Shown here in pieces: positions 29,500 through 37,561 of a stretch of DNA of 54,877 bases (positions are counted from its first letter, which is position 1; each line of letters starts with the position of its first letter). Both the position numbers and the translations under genes were made by a program. The notes beneath the pieces are model-generated. The model saw only the letters and a list, made by a program, of their open reading frames with translations. It had not been told where the DNA came from and made no database searches. The stretch lies in assembly GCA_049518775.1 (NCBI GenBank), contig JBEKRL010000016.1, positions 1 through 54,877 on the forward strand. Direction: 5' to 3'. The stretch is from Bog-877 sp049518775. GTDB lineage: Bacteria > Chloroflexota > Dormibacteria > Aeolococcales > Bog-877.

Positions 29500-30851
29500 A
29501 CCTGTTCGGGGCCCTCCGTGCCGCCATGCAGGTCCCCGAGCTTCGGCGCAAGCTGCTCATCACCATCGGCCTGCTCTGTGTTTTCCGGGCCCTGGCCACC
29601 ATCACCATCCCCGGGGTCAATCAGGCGGCCCTGGAGCAGCTCTTCCAGAGCAACGGCCTGCTGGGGCTGGTCAACCTCTTCTCGGGCAGCGGCTTTGCCA
29701 CGTCGGGCACCAACGCCGGGATCTCAGTTGTGGCCTTGGGGCTGAACCCCTACATCAACGCCACCATCATCATGCAGTTGATGACGGTGATCTCCACCAG
29801 GGTGAAGGAGATGTCCCGGGAGGGGGACCTGGGTCGCCGCCGACTGACGCAGTATGCCCGCTACCTCACCGTGGCGCTGGCGATGCTCCAGGGCTTCGGC
29901 TACACACGGCTCTTTCAGAGCTACAGCTTCAACGGCCAGACCATTCTCTCCAGTAGCACCCCCTGGACGACCATCGTGGAGATCGTGGTCATCCTGACCG
30001 CGGGAACGGTGATCATCATGTGGTTCGGGGAGCTGATCACCGAGTACGGGCTCGGCAACGGGGTCTCGATCATCATCATGGCGGGGATCCTGGGGCAGAT
30101 CCCCGGGAGCATCCTGGCCTTCACCAACGGTGGCACCGCGCAGACTTTCACCATCTTCATGTTCGCGGTGATCGGGATCGTGGTCGCGGCCGGGATCATC
30201 TTCGTGCAGCAGGCCACTCGAAAGATCCCCATTCAGTCGGCCCAGCGCGTGGTGGGACGGCAGGTCTACCAGGGGCGCAGCAGCTTTCTGCCGCTGCGGG
30301 TGAATCAGGCCGGGGTGATCCCCATCATCTTCGCCATCTCGATCATGTTCTTCCCCACGATATTCGGCAATTTCTTCACCCCGGCCGCGGGTGCCAAGGC
30401 CAGCTTCATCGGCCAACTGGCGACCTGGATCCACACCAACTGGAACCCCTTCGGGCCTATCGTCTGGGTGGACATCGGATACGAGGTGATTTACTTTGCC
30501 CTGATCATGGGCTTCACCTTCTTCTACACCTCGGTGACCTTCGACCCGGAGGATGCCGCCGACAACCTGAAGAAGAGTGCCACCTTCATTCCGGGCATCC
30601 GCCCCGGTCGGGCCACCGCGCAATACCTGGCCCGAGTGATGAGCCGGATAACCCTGGCGGGGGCCATCTTCTTGGGAGTCATCACGGTGGTGCTGCCGAT
30701 CGCCACCGCTCTGCTCACCGGGCAGCAGCCGAGTTCGGGCCTGTACCTGGGAGGGACCGCGGTACTGATCGTGGTGGGGGTGTCGCTGGATACCATGAAA
30801 CAGCTGGAAACCCAGCTCTTGATGCGACAGTACCGGGGGTTCATCCATTGA
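29496..30851 (+). CDS. secY: Preprotein translocase subunit SecY
   Basis: SecY is the channel of the Sec translocon in the cytoplasmic membrane. The 451-residue protein has ten predicted transmembrane helices. It shows the plug-region signature LNPYINATIIMQLM (helix 2), GNGVSIIIMAGI, QGRSSFLPLRVNQAGVIPII (the helix 6-7 loop) and LMRQYRGF near the C-terminus. ATG 29496 overlaps the rplO stop (ATGA), placing SecY synthesis in the spc operon as usual. The last bases overlap the TTG of adk. Confidence 0.98.
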   Translation: MNLFGALRAAMQVPELRRKLLITIGLLCVFRALATITIPGVNQAALEQLFQSNGLLGLVNLFSGSGFATSGTNAGISVVALGLNPYINATIIMQLMTVISTRVKEMSREGDLGRRRLTQYARYLTVALAMLQGFGYTRLFQSYSFNGQTILSSSTPWTTIVEIVVILTAGTVIIMWFGELITEYGLGNGVSIIIMAGILGQIPGSILAFTNGGTAQTFTIFMFAVIGIVVAAGIIFVQQATRKIPIQSAQRVVGRQVYQGRSSFLPLRVNQAGVIPIIFAISIMFFPTIFGNFFTPAAGAKASFIGQLATWIHTNWNPFGPIVWVDIGYEVIYFALIMGFTFFYTSVTFDPEDAADNLKKSATFIPGIRPGRATAQYLARVMSRITLAGAIFLGVITVVLPIATALLTGQQPSSGLYLGGTAVLIVVGVSLDTMKQLETQLLMRQYRGFIH

Positions 30852-31444
30852 CAGTGGTCAGCGGGGCAGCTCGGGGGGCGCGGCACAATCTCGTCATCGT
30901 GGGCCCGGCCGGTTCGGGCAAGGGCACCCAGGCGGCGTTCCTGAAGCGATCCCTCGGGGTGGAGCACCTGGCCACCGGGGACATGCTCCGCGAGGAGCGC
31001 GCCCGGGGGACCGAACTGGGGCAGAGGGTGGTCTCGTACCTTGACGCGGGCAAGCTGGTGCCAGACGACGTGATCGTGGCCATGATCCGGCAGCGCCTCG
31101 AGGAGACCCCGGCCGGCGCCGGGTTCGTGCTGGACGGATTCCCGCGCACGGTCGCTCAGGCTCGGTCCCTCCAAGAAATGCTGGCCGACCTGGGACGTCC
31201 CCTGGACCTGGTGATCGTGCTGGAGGTGCCCACCGACGACCTGGTTGCCCGGCTGGCACGCAGGGCCGTGCTCGAGAAGCGTGGCGACGACACGCCGTCG
31301 GCGATCGCTGAGCGGCTGCGGCTCTACCACGAGCAGACCGAGCCGGTGCTGGACTACCTCGGCCAGACCGTCCCCATGGTCAGGTTGGATGGAACCAGGT
31401 CGATTGAGCAGACCAACCAGCTGCTACTCGAGGCGATTGGATGA
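30848..31444 (+). CDS. adk: Adenylate kinase (short, LID-less form)
   Basis: Adk interconverts ATP + AMP and 2 ADP. The P-loop is GPAGSGKG (residues 19-26). TGDMLREE and VLDGFPRTVAQA form the AMP site, and RGDDTPSAIAERLRLYHEQT follows. The usual LID insertion with its zinc ligands is absent, as in actinobacterial and similar short enzymes. TTG 30848 overlaps the secY stop (TTGA); GTG 30854 is the alternative. The product is 198 residues, with about 15 residues before the first strand. It overlaps map by four bases; the order secY-adk-map is widely conserved. Confidence 0.95.
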   Translation: MTVVSGAARGARHNLVIVGPAGSGKGTQAAFLKRSLGVEHLATGDMLREERARGTELGQRVVSYLDAGKLVPDDVIVAMIRQRLEETPAGAGFVLDGFPRTVAQARSLQEMLADLGRPLDLVIVLEVPTDDLVARLARRAVLEKRGDDTPSAIAERLRLYHEQTEPVLDYLGQTVPMVRLDGTRSIEQTNQLLLEAIG

Positions 31445-32199
31445 TCACCCTGAAACGCCGCCAGGAGGTCGACCTGATGCGCCGGGCGGGCCGGATGCTC
31501 GCCGAGGTACTCGACCATCTGGCCTCCCTGGTCCGGCCGGGGATCACCCCGACCGAGATAGACCGCGTCGCCAACCGAGAGATCCGCCGTCGCGACTGCT
31601 TTCCTGGCTTCCTGGGCTATGACGGTTTCCCCAAGCATCTCTGTGTCTCGGTCAACCAGCAGGTGGTGCACGGGATCCCCGACGGCAGGCGAGTCGTCGA
31701 AGGCGACTTGGTCAGCCTGGACTGCGGGCTCATCTACCAGGGCTGGTGGGCGGATGCCGGGCTCACCGTCGGGTGTGGAGAGGTGGATCCCGAGGCGGCC
31801 CGCCTGATGCGGGTGACCCGGGAAGCGTTGGAGCTGGGGGTCAAGGCGGCCGTGCCCGGCAATCACATTGGCGACATCGGCCATGCTGTCCAGACCCATG
31901 TGGAGGGCAATGGGTTCTCGGTGGTGCGCGGCTACACCGGTCACGGCATCGGCCGGGACATGCACGAAGACCCCGAGGTTCCCAACCACGGTGCCCCGGG
32001 GCGTGGGCTCGAGATCCGGTCCGGGCTCTGCCTTGCCATTGAGCCGATCGTCAACGAGGGGCTGCCCGCCACCGCGGTGGGGCCGGATGGATGGACGGTG
32101 GTCACCACCGATGGCAGGCGCTCGTGTTACTTCGAGCACACCATCGCGGTGGGCGATGATGGCCCCGAGATCCTCACCTGCCTGGAGGGGGCCGTCTAG
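31441..32199 (+). CDS. map: Methionine aminopeptidase, type I
   Basis: This enzyme removes the initiator methionine from nascent proteins. The 252-residue product has the pita-bread fold with all five metal ligands recognisable: Asp in SLDCGLIYQGWWADAG (two Asp), His in TGHGIGRDMHEDP, Glu in AIEPI and Glu in FEHTI. The substrate-side histidine is in QVVHGIPDG. ATG 31441 overlaps the adk stop. There is no N-terminal zinc-finger extension. Confidence 0.96.
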   Translation: MITLKRRQEVDLMRRAGRMLAEVLDHLASLVRPGITPTEIDRVANREIRRRDCFPGFLGYDGFPKHLCVSVNQQVVHGIPDGRRVVEGDLVSLDCGLIYQGWWADAGLTVGCGEVDPEAARLMRVTREALELGVKAAVPGNHIGDIGHAVQTHVEGNGFSVVRGYTGHGIGRDMHEDPEVPNHGAPGRGLEIRSGLCLAIEPIVNEGLPATAVGPDGWTVVTTDGRRSCYFEHTIAVGDDGPEILTCLEGAV

Positions 32200-32226
32200 G
32201 TGGCCTTCAGCTCCCCCCACATCGGC

Positions 32227-32232
32227 TATACT
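32227..32232 (+). promoter_or_regulatory. Possible -10 element (TATACT) before infA
   Basis: TATACT, identical to the -10 of the rpmG promoter, occurs 44 bases upstream of the infA ATG. The -35 region 17 bases upstream (about 32204-32209, CCTTCA) is poor. It may give infA, rpmJ and the alpha-operon genes their own transcript. No operon break is otherwise visible besides the 76-base gap after map. Confidence 0.4.
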
Positions 32233-32275
32233 TTCCCGCGGGCGAAGCTCGCTCGGTGTTCGCGTGCCCATCACC

Positions 32276-32488
32276 ATGAATGACCCCGGCGGTCTCCGGG
32301 GCAGGGTCCTTGAGCCTCTGCCGAACTCGCTCTTCAGGGTGGAGTTGGAGAGTGGGAGCAAGGTGGTGGCCCACGCGGCAGGACGGGCCCGTCTGGCGAG
32401 CGTGCGTCTACTACCCGGTGATCGGGTTCTGGTCGAGCTGTCGACCACCGATCCGGGGCGAGGGCGGATTTTGGCCCGTCTGGTCTGA
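32276..32488 (+). CDS. infA: Translation initiation factor IF-1 (divergent)
   Basis: IF-1 binds the 30S A site during initiation. The 70-residue product is an S1-like OB fold. GRVLEPLPNSLFRVELESG at the start and LLPGDRVLVEL and GRGRILARL at the end match the family. The middle GRARLASVRLL replaces the almost invariant G(K/R)MRKxYIRIL, which contacts 16S rRNA, so this is a divergent IF-1. ATG 32276 gives the family length, but it lacks a visible ribosome binding site. GTG 32264 would add four residues. The position between map and rpmJ is the standard one. Confidence 0.88.
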   Translation: MNDPGGLRGRVLEPLPNSLFRVELESGSKVVAHAAGRARLASVRLLPGDRVLVELSTTDPGRGRILARLV

Positions 32489-32516
32489 TGAGTGGTTCAG
32501 CGGCAGGGAGCGTGGC

Positions 32517-32630
32517 ATGAAGGTCCGGGCCTCGGTAAAGAAGATCTGCGACAAGTGCAAGATCGTCCGCCGCGGAGGCACGGTACGGGTCATCTGCGAG
32601 AACCCCAAGCACAAGCAGCGGCAAGGTTGA
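32517..32630 (+). CDS. rpmJ: 50S ribosomal protein bL36, zinc-binding type
   Basis: The 37-residue product, the normal length, starts MKVRASVKKICDKCKIVRR. It carries the zinc ligands C11, C14, C27 and H32. CAGGGAG lies just upstream of ATG 32517. It sits between infA and rpsM, the conserved order at the start of the alpha operon. Confidence 0.97.
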   Translation: MKVRASVKKICDKCKIVRRGGTVRVICENPKHKQRQG

Positions 32631-32643
32631 GGCTGGAGGACTG

Positions 32644-33027
32644 ATGGCCCGGATCGCCGGCGTTGATCTCCCTCGGGGCAAGCGGATCGAGGTGGCGCTC
32701 ACCTACGTCTACGGTATCGGCCTCTCCACCAGCCACAAACTGCTGCGGATTGCCCAGATCGACCAGGACATCAAGACCGATGACCTCACCGAGACCCAGG
32801 TGGTGCGGCTCCGGGACGTGATCGCCAAGGAGCTGCCGGGTCGGGTGGAGGGCGACCTGCGCCGCCAGGTGGCGCTCAACATCAAGCGCCTCATGGAGAT
32901 CGGCACCTACCGGGGGCTCCGCCACCGCCGGGGGTTGCCGGTCAGGGGCCAGCGGACCCGAACCAACGCCAGGTCGAGGCGAGGGCCGCGAAAGACCGTG
33001 GGCGTGCGGCGGAAGAAGGGCAAGTGA
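32644..33027 (+). CDS. rpsM: 30S ribosomal protein uS13
   Basis: uS13 forms intersubunit bridges with uL5. The 127-residue product begins ARIAGVDLPRGKRIEVALTY and contains YGIGLSTSHKLL, GTYRGLRHRRGLPVRGQRTR and the basic C-terminal tail with NARSRRGPRKTV that contacts P-site tRNA. GGAGGA precedes ATG 32644. Confidence 0.97.
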   Translation: MARIAGVDLPRGKRIEVALTYVYGIGLSTSHKLLRIAQIDQDIKTDDLTETQVVRLRDVIAKELPGRVEGDLRRQVALNIKRLMEIGTYRGLRHRRGLPVRGQRTRTNARSRRGPRKTVGVRRKKGK

Positions 33028-33075
33028 CGGTAGGCCGGCCGCTGGGGCCCGTGGGCCGTCAGGTCAGGAGCTGAA

Positions 33076-33471
33076 TTGGCGAAGAAGAAGAAGGTGGTGC
33101 GGACCAGGCGCCGGGAGCGCAAGAACATCGCGGTCGGCCGCGCCCACGTGTTCAGCACCTTCAACAACACCATCGTGACCCTGACCGACCCCGCCGGTAA
33201 CGTGATCGCTTGGGGCAGTGCTGGCTCTTCGGGGTTCAAGGGCTCACGCAAGAGCACCCCCTTCGCGGCCCAGGTCACCGCAGAGAGTGCTGCCAAGCGG
33301 GCGATGGAGCACGGGCTGAAGGCGGTCGAGGTGCTGGTCAAGGGTCCCGGCGCGGGGCGCGAGGCCGCCATCCGATCTCTGCAGGCGGCCGGGCTCGAGG
33401 TGAGCTCGATCAGTGACGTCACCCCGGTCCCCCACAACGGCTGCCGTCCTCCCAAGCGGCGTCGGGTCTGA
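33076..33471 (+). CDS. rpsK: 30S ribosomal protein uS11
   Basis: uS11 lies on the 30S platform next to the mRNA exit. The 131-residue product contains GRAHVFSTFNNTIVTLTDPA, SAGSSGFKGSRKSTPFAAQV, GPGAGREAAIRSLQAAG and the ending TPVPHNGCRPPKRRRV. The start is TTG 33076 with CAGGAG six bases upstream. It follows rpsM after 48 bases. Confidence 0.96.
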   Translation: MAKKKKVVRTRRRERKNIAVGRAHVFSTFNNTIVTLTDPAGNVIAWGSAGSSGFKGSRKSTPFAAQVTAESAAKRAMEHGLKAVEVLVKGPGAGREAAIRSLQAAGLEVSSISDVTPVPHNGCRPPKRRRV

Positions 33472-33484
33472 GGAGCAAGTCAAG

Positions 33485-34117
33485 ATGGCGAATCCCCATC
33501 CGCCGGTGTGTCGGCTCTGCCGTCGGGAGGGCGTCAAGCTTTTCCTCAAGGGTGACAAGTGCGTCGGCGACCGCTGCACCTTCACCAAGAGGAATGCCAC
33601 CCCGCCCGGCCAGCACGGGCTCTCCCGGAGGCGGCGGATCAGTGAGTACGGCATCCAGCTGAGGGCGAAGCAGCGGGGCCGCCGGATCTACGGAGTTCTG
33701 GAGACCCAGTTCCACAACTACTTCGACGCCGCCGCCACCCGTAAGGGGGTCACCGGTACCGTCCTCCTGCAGATGCTGGAACAGCGCCTGGACAACGTGG
33801 TCTACCGGGCCGGCTTCGCTTCTTCACGGCGGGAGGCACGCCAGTTGGTCTCCCACCGCCACTTCAAGGTGGACGGCAGGGCCGTCAACATCCCCTCCTT
33901 CCAGGTGAAGGCCGGTCAGGTGATCACGGTGCGGGACCGCAGCCGTGACCTGGAGCCGATTCGGCGTTCACTGGAGGCACGGGGTGGGCAGAACCTTCCC
34001 GATTGGCTGACCCTGGCCCCCGAGGAGCGTCGGGTGGACATCACTCGGCCGCCGGAGCGGCAGGAGATGGAAACCAGCATCGACGAGCAGCTCATCGTCG
34101 AGTACTACTCCCGATAG
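33485..34117 (+). CDS. rpsD: 30S ribosomal protein uS4, zinc-finger type
   Basis: uS4 nucleates 30S assembly and, in E. coli, represses the alpha operon. The 210-residue product has four cysteines near the N-terminus (9, 12, 26, 31), the zinc-binding form. It also has KQRGRRIYGVLETQF and the S4 RNA-binding domain LDNVVYRAGFASSRREARQL. ATG 33485 has AGGAG nine bases upstream. The stop codon forms part of the hairpin at 34115-34134. Confidence 0.96.
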   Translation: MANPHPPVCRLCRREGVKLFLKGDKCVGDRCTFTKRNATPPGQHGLSRRRRISEYGIQLRAKQRGRRIYGVLETQFHNYFDAAATRKGVTGTVLLQMLEQRLDNVVYRAGFASSRREARQLVSHRHFKVDGRAVNIPSFQVKAGQVITVRDRSRDLEPIRRSLEARGGQNLPDWLTLAPEERRVDITRPPERQEMETSIDEQLIVEYYSR

Positions 34118-34134
34118 CCCAGGGCCGTGGGCTA
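34115..34134 (+). repeat. Perfect 7-bp inverted repeat between rpsD and rpoA
   Basis: TAGCCCA (34115-34121) and TGGGCTA (34128-34134) are exact complements around a 6-base loop. The structure begins at the rpsD stop codon and ends 25 bases before the rpoA ATG. It lacks a T run, so a processing site or a partial terminator that tunes rpoA relative to the ribosomal genes is more likely than full termination. Confidence 0.55.
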
Positions 34135-34159
34135 GCTACCAACGAGGACATTGCCAGTT

Positions 34160-35131
34160 ATGCCAGAGACCGCGATTCAGCCAACCGTCCACGAGGTGGA
34201 GACGTCCGCCAATCACGGGCGGTTCGAGATCGAGCCGCTCGAGGCGGGCTACGGAACCACCCTGGGCAACTCGCTTCGCCGCGTGCTGCTCTCGTCGCTC
34301 ACCGGGGCGGCGGTGACGGCGGTGTCTATCGAGGGGGTGGCCCACGAGTTTTCCAGTCTCAAGTACGTGAAGGAGGACGTGGGCGAGATCCTGCTCAACA
34401 TCAAGCAGCTCAGCCTGGTCTGCCACAACCCCGACGGGGCCCACCTCTCTCTGGACGTGCAGGGTGGGCGGACGGTGACTGCGGCCGCCATCGCGCCCAA
34501 TGCCGACGTCGAGATCGCCAACCGTGACCTCTACCTCTGCACCCTGGATGGGGACCAGGCCAAGCTGCGCATGGACCTGACCGTGGAGCTGGGCAAGGGC
34601 TACTCTCCCGCCGAGCGCAACAAGAAGGAGGGCCAGCCGATCGGGGTGATTGCGGTCGACGCCATCTTCACCCCGGTAGCCAAGGCCAACTTCATGGTCG
34701 AGAAGACCAGGGTCGGTCAGGACACCGACTGGGAGAAGTTGATCCTCGAGGTCTGGACCAACGGAACCATCCCTCCGGTCGAGGCGGTGAGCCGGGCGGC
34801 CGAGTACTACATGCGCCACCTGAAGCTGTTCGCGAGTTTCGGCGAGAGCCTGACCGAGACCATCATCGGGGCGACGGTGGGGACGGACCTGAAGAGCCGC
34901 TTGGCCGACGTGCCGGTGGAGGAGTTGGAGTTGAGTGTTCGGGCCCTCAACTGCCTCAAGGCCAACGACATAACCAAGCTGGGCGAGCTCCTGGCGCTGC
35001 GGGTTGAGGAGTTGCTGGCGCTGCGCAACTTCGGCAGCAAGTCCCTGGACGAGATCAAGCAGAAGTTGGTCCTGCGTGGCTTCGTCCAGGCCGATGAGGT
35101 CGACGAGCTCTTTGCGTCGGGAGACCGGTAG
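34160..35131 (+). CDS. rpoA: DNA-directed RNA polymerase subunit alpha
   Basis: The alpha dimer nucleates RNA polymerase assembly and binds UP elements and activators. The 323-residue product has the N-terminal domain with GYGTTLGNSLRRVLLSSLTG and GVAHEFSSLKYVKEDV. After a linker comes the C-terminal domain with LNCLKANDITKLGELLAL and LRNFGSKSLDEIKQKL. ATG 34160 gives the family start; TTG 34151, nearer to GAGGA, would add three residues. rplQ follows after six bases, the normal order. Confidence 0.97.
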   Translation: MPETAIQPTVHEVETSANHGRFEIEPLEAGYGTTLGNSLRRVLLSSLTGAAVTAVSIEGVAHEFSSLKYVKEDVGEILLNIKQLSLVCHNPDGAHLSLDVQGGRTVTAAAIAPNADVEIANRDLYLCTLDGDQAKLRMDLTVELGKGYSPAERNKKEGQPIGVIAVDAIFTPVAKANFMVEKTRVGQDTDWEKLILEVWTNGTIPPVEAVSRAAEYYMRHLKLFASFGESLTETIIGATVGTDLKSRLADVPVEELELSVRALNCLKANDITKLGELLALRVEELLALRNFGSKSLDEIKQKLVLRGFVQADEVDELFASGDR

Positions 35132-35137
35132 CAGGCG

Positions 35138-35491
35138 ATGCGTCATCTCAAGGCCGGCCGCAAGCTGGGGCGCACCTCCGCCCATCGGATCGCGCTGACG
35201 CGGAACCTCACGACCGCACTGCTGGAGCATGGGCGGATCGAGACCACGGAGGCCAAGGCCAAGGAACTGCGGCGGTGGGTCGAGCGCATCGTCACGACGG
35301 CCAAGAGCGACGACGTGGCGGCCCGGCGCCGGGTGGCGGCCGTCGTCTACCGCGAGGAGGTGGCGGCCAAGCTGTTCAGTCAGTACGCCGAGCGCTACCG
35401 CGAGCGCCCGGGCGGCTACACCCGCATCGTCCGCCGGGGCCCCCGACTGGGGGACGGCGCCACGGTGGTGGTGATGGAGATGGTGGACTAG
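35138..35491 (+). CDS. rplQ: 50S ribosomal protein bL17
   Basis: bL17 lies at the tunnel exit side of the 50S subunit. The 117-residue product starts MRHLKAGRKLGRTSAHRIAL and includes NLTTALLEHGRIETTEAKAK and the ending GGYTRIVRRGPRLGDGA. The stop shares one base with the truA start. Confidence 0.97.
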   Translation: MRHLKAGRKLGRTSAHRIALTRNLTTALLEHGRIETTEAKAKELRRWVERIVTTAKSDDVAARRRVAAVVYREEVAAKLFSQYAERYRERPGGYTRIVRRGPRLGDGATVVVMEMVD

Positions 35492-36273
35492 TGGCGGGTC
35501 CGGCTGCGGCGGGCTACCGGCTGGTGATCGCCTATGACGGCACCCGCTATCACGGCTGGCAGGCCCAGCCTCAGGTCGCGACCGTCGAGGGTGAGCTGAG
35601 CCGGGCGCTGGCCGAGCTGACCCAGGAGCGCCCGGTGATCAGCGCCGCGGGGCGGACGGACGCCGGGGCTCACGCCCATGGCCAGGTGGTCTCCTTCAGC
35701 CTCTCGTCCGAGTGGAGCGCCGAGGCGCTGAAGGGGGGATGCAACGCCCGCCTCCCGGAGGATATCGGGGTGCTGGAGGCGGCCATGGTGGGGGTGGATT
35801 TCCATGCCCGCTGGCAGGCCTGGCGGCGGACCTATCGCTATCTGTTCCGCGAGTCCGCGGCCCCGGCCCCGGTGGGCCGACAGTACGAGTGGAGGCTAAG
35901 CGGTCCCCTGGAGCTGGCCCCGATGGAGCAGGCAGCCAGGCTGCTGGTGGGAAGTCACGATTTCGGGGCCTTCGGCAGGAGCCCTCGGGTGGGAGGGTCG
36001 ACGGTCCGGACAGTTGATCGAGCTGAGTTAGCTTGGAGTGCGGGCAGGATCACCCTGGAGGTGCGCGCAGACGCCTTCCTCCGGGGGATGATGCGCAACT
36101 TCGCAGGAGCCCTGGTGGCGGTGGGCCGGGGACGTGCCCGAGTTGCGGACCTGGCCCAGGCGCTGGCCGGCGCAGAGCTCTACCATGCCCCCTGGCCGAT
36201 GGCGCCGGCCCACGGGCTGCACCAGTGGCAGGTGGAATACCGCCCCCTTGAGAAGGAGAGGTTGGCAGCATGA
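35491..36273 (+). CDS. truA: tRNA pseudouridine(38-40) synthase TruA
   Basis: TruA converts U38-U40 in the anticodon arm of tRNAs to pseudouridine. The 260-residue product has YDGTRYHGWQAQPQVATVEG and the active-site motif GRTDAGAHAHGQV with catalytic Asp57. RTYRYLF, the C-terminal FLRGMMRNFAGALVAVGRG and AHGLHQWQVEY follow. GTG 35491 overlaps the rplQ stop by one base. The order rplQ-truA-rplM-rpsI is shared by many Gram-positive bacteria. Confidence 0.95.
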   Translation: MAGPAAAGYRLVIAYDGTRYHGWQAQPQVATVEGELSRALAELTQERPVISAAGRTDAGAHAHGQVVSFSLSSEWSAEALKGGCNARLPEDIGVLEAAMVGVDFHARWQAWRRTYRYLFRESAAPAPVGRQYEWRLSGPLELAPMEQAARLLVGSHDFGAFGRSPRVGGSTVRTVDRAELAWSAGRITLEVRADAFLRGMMRNFAGALVAVGRGRARVADLAQALAGAELYHAPWPMAPAHGLHQWQVEYRPLEKERLAA

Positions 36274-36740
36274 GCGCGGTGGCGCAGCGCAGCTTCGTGG
36301 CCGTCGAGCATCCGGGAGGGGACGATTGGCTGCTGGTGGACGCCCGCGGCGAGACGCTGGGCCGACTGGCGGTGAACCTGGCCCGAGTGCTGCGGGGCAA
36401 GCATCGTCCCACCTACACTCCCCACGCCCTCTGCGGCGATCAGGTGGTGGTGATCAACGCCGCCGAGATTGTGGTGACCGGAGCCAAGCGCACCGACAAG
36501 ATCTACGACCGCTACAGCGGCTACCCGGGAGGGCGTCGGGAGCGGACCTACCAGGAACTGGTTGACCGCGATCCCACGGCGCCGCTACGGGAGGCTGTGC
36601 GGGGCATGCTCCAGCACAACAATCTGGGCGACCGGCAGCTCCGCAGGCTGAAGATCTACCCTGGTGCGGAGCATCCCCACGAGGCCCAGCAGCCGGTGGG
36701 CGTCAGGTTCGGCGACCATGGAGAGGTAGTCAGGCTGTGA
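36270..36740 (+). CDS. rplM: 50S ribosomal protein uL13
   Basis: uL13 is an early 50S assembly protein. The 156-residue product has the signature WLLVDARGETLGRLAVNLAR, LRGKHRPTYTPHALCGDQVV, DKIYDRYSGYPGG and LKIYPGAEHPHEAQQPV. ATG 36270 overlaps truA by four bases, and the gene ends overlapping rpsI by four bases. Confidence 0.97.
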   Translation: MSAVAQRSFVAVEHPGGDDWLLVDARGETLGRLAVNLARVLRGKHRPTYTPHALCGDQVVVINAAEIVVTGAKRTDKIYDRYSGYPGGRRERTYQELVDRDPTAPLREAVRGMLQHNNLGDRQLRRLKIYPGAEHPHEAQQPVGVRFGDHGEVVRL

Positions 36741-37141
36741 GCGATCAGGACCCGACCCGCTATGCCTACGGCACCGGTCGACGGAAGACCGCGGTGGCGC
36801 GGGTGCGGATCTACCCTGGGGAGGGCACGGCCGTGATCAATGACCGGGAGCCACTCCGGCACTTTGGCCGCCGCGAACTGGAGGAGGCCGCTCTCCGCCC
36901 GCTCAAGGTGGCGGGGATGGCAGACCGCTTCAGGGTGTCGGTCAAGGTCGTGGGCGGCGGAGTATCAGGTCAGGCGGGCGCGGTGGCCCACGGGCTGGCC
37001 CGGGCGCTCTGTTCCTGGGATGCAGAACTGAGAGGACCGCTGAAGGCGGCGGGCCTGATGACCAGGGATCCTCGCATGAAGGAGAGGAAGAAGCCTGGAC
37101 TGAAGCGAGCTCGCAAGGCTCCTCAGTACACCAAGCGCTGA
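36737..37141 (+). CDS. rpsI: 30S ribosomal protein uS9
   Basis: uS9 reaches the P site with its basic C-terminal tail. The 134-residue product reads YAYGTGRRKTAVARVRIYPG, GGGVSGQAGAVAHGLARALC, then LMTRDPRMKERKKPGLKRAR and finally the universal KAPQYTKR. GTG 36737 overlaps the rplM stop. This is the last ribosomal gene of the cluster. Confidence 0.97.
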   Translation: MSDQDPTRYAYGTGRRKTAVARVRIYPGEGTAVINDREPLRHFGRRELEEAALRPLKVAGMADRFRVSVKVVGGGVSGQAGAVAHGLARALCSWDAELRGPLKAAGLMTRDPRMKERKKPGLKRARKAPQYTKR

Positions 37142-37216
37142 AACCACTCTCACACCGACCCGTTCCACTACCAGTCCCATCGCGTTGGTGGGATTCGAAT
37201 TCAGCTGGGGATTGAG

Positions 37217-37561
37217 ATGGCCAAGGACTTGCGCGGGCGAGGCTTCCTGGCTGTTACGGACCTCAGCCAGCCGGAGACGCTGGGGCTGCTGGAGACGGCC
37301 TCCTGGCTGAAGCGCGGCTTGGCCTTGGGCGCTCGACGTGCCAGGCGCTCGGTGGCGACCATCCTCCTGCGGGTGAACAACGGCTCCAGGGTCTGCTTCA
37401 AGTCCGAGGTGCATCGGTTCAGGGGACCACCCGATGGCCCTGTTCGACCGGGAGATGGACATGAGCCGCCGAGAGGTGGTTTCTGCCAGGTGGCCAGCTC
37501 GGTCCTGGCCCAGTCGGCGCCGCTGCTGGCGGTGTTCCGTCCCGCGGACCAAGGGCCATGA
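37217..37561 (+). pseudogene. argF: Truncated, frame-broken remnant of an ornithine carbamoyltransferase gene
   Basis: The first frame opens RGFLAVTDLSQPETLGLLET, like the N-terminus of OTCases (HFLxLxDLSPEExxxLL). VNNGSRVCFKSEVHRF stands where EKPSTRTRVSFEVAMHRLGG is expected, so the carbamoyl-phosphate STRTR motif is lost. From about 37422 the homology moves to the +1 frame (GDHPMALFDREMDMSRREVV). From about 37490 it returns to the first frame (QVASSVLAQSAPLLAVF, compare DTARVLSRYVDALVVR). A stop follows, and cdaA starts at 37558, so roughly 115 of about 310 residues remain. It is a dead fragment; two sequencing errors could explain the shifts but not the truncation or the lost motif. Assignment to OTCase rather than another carbamoyltransferase is likely, not certain. 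Confidence 0.6.
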
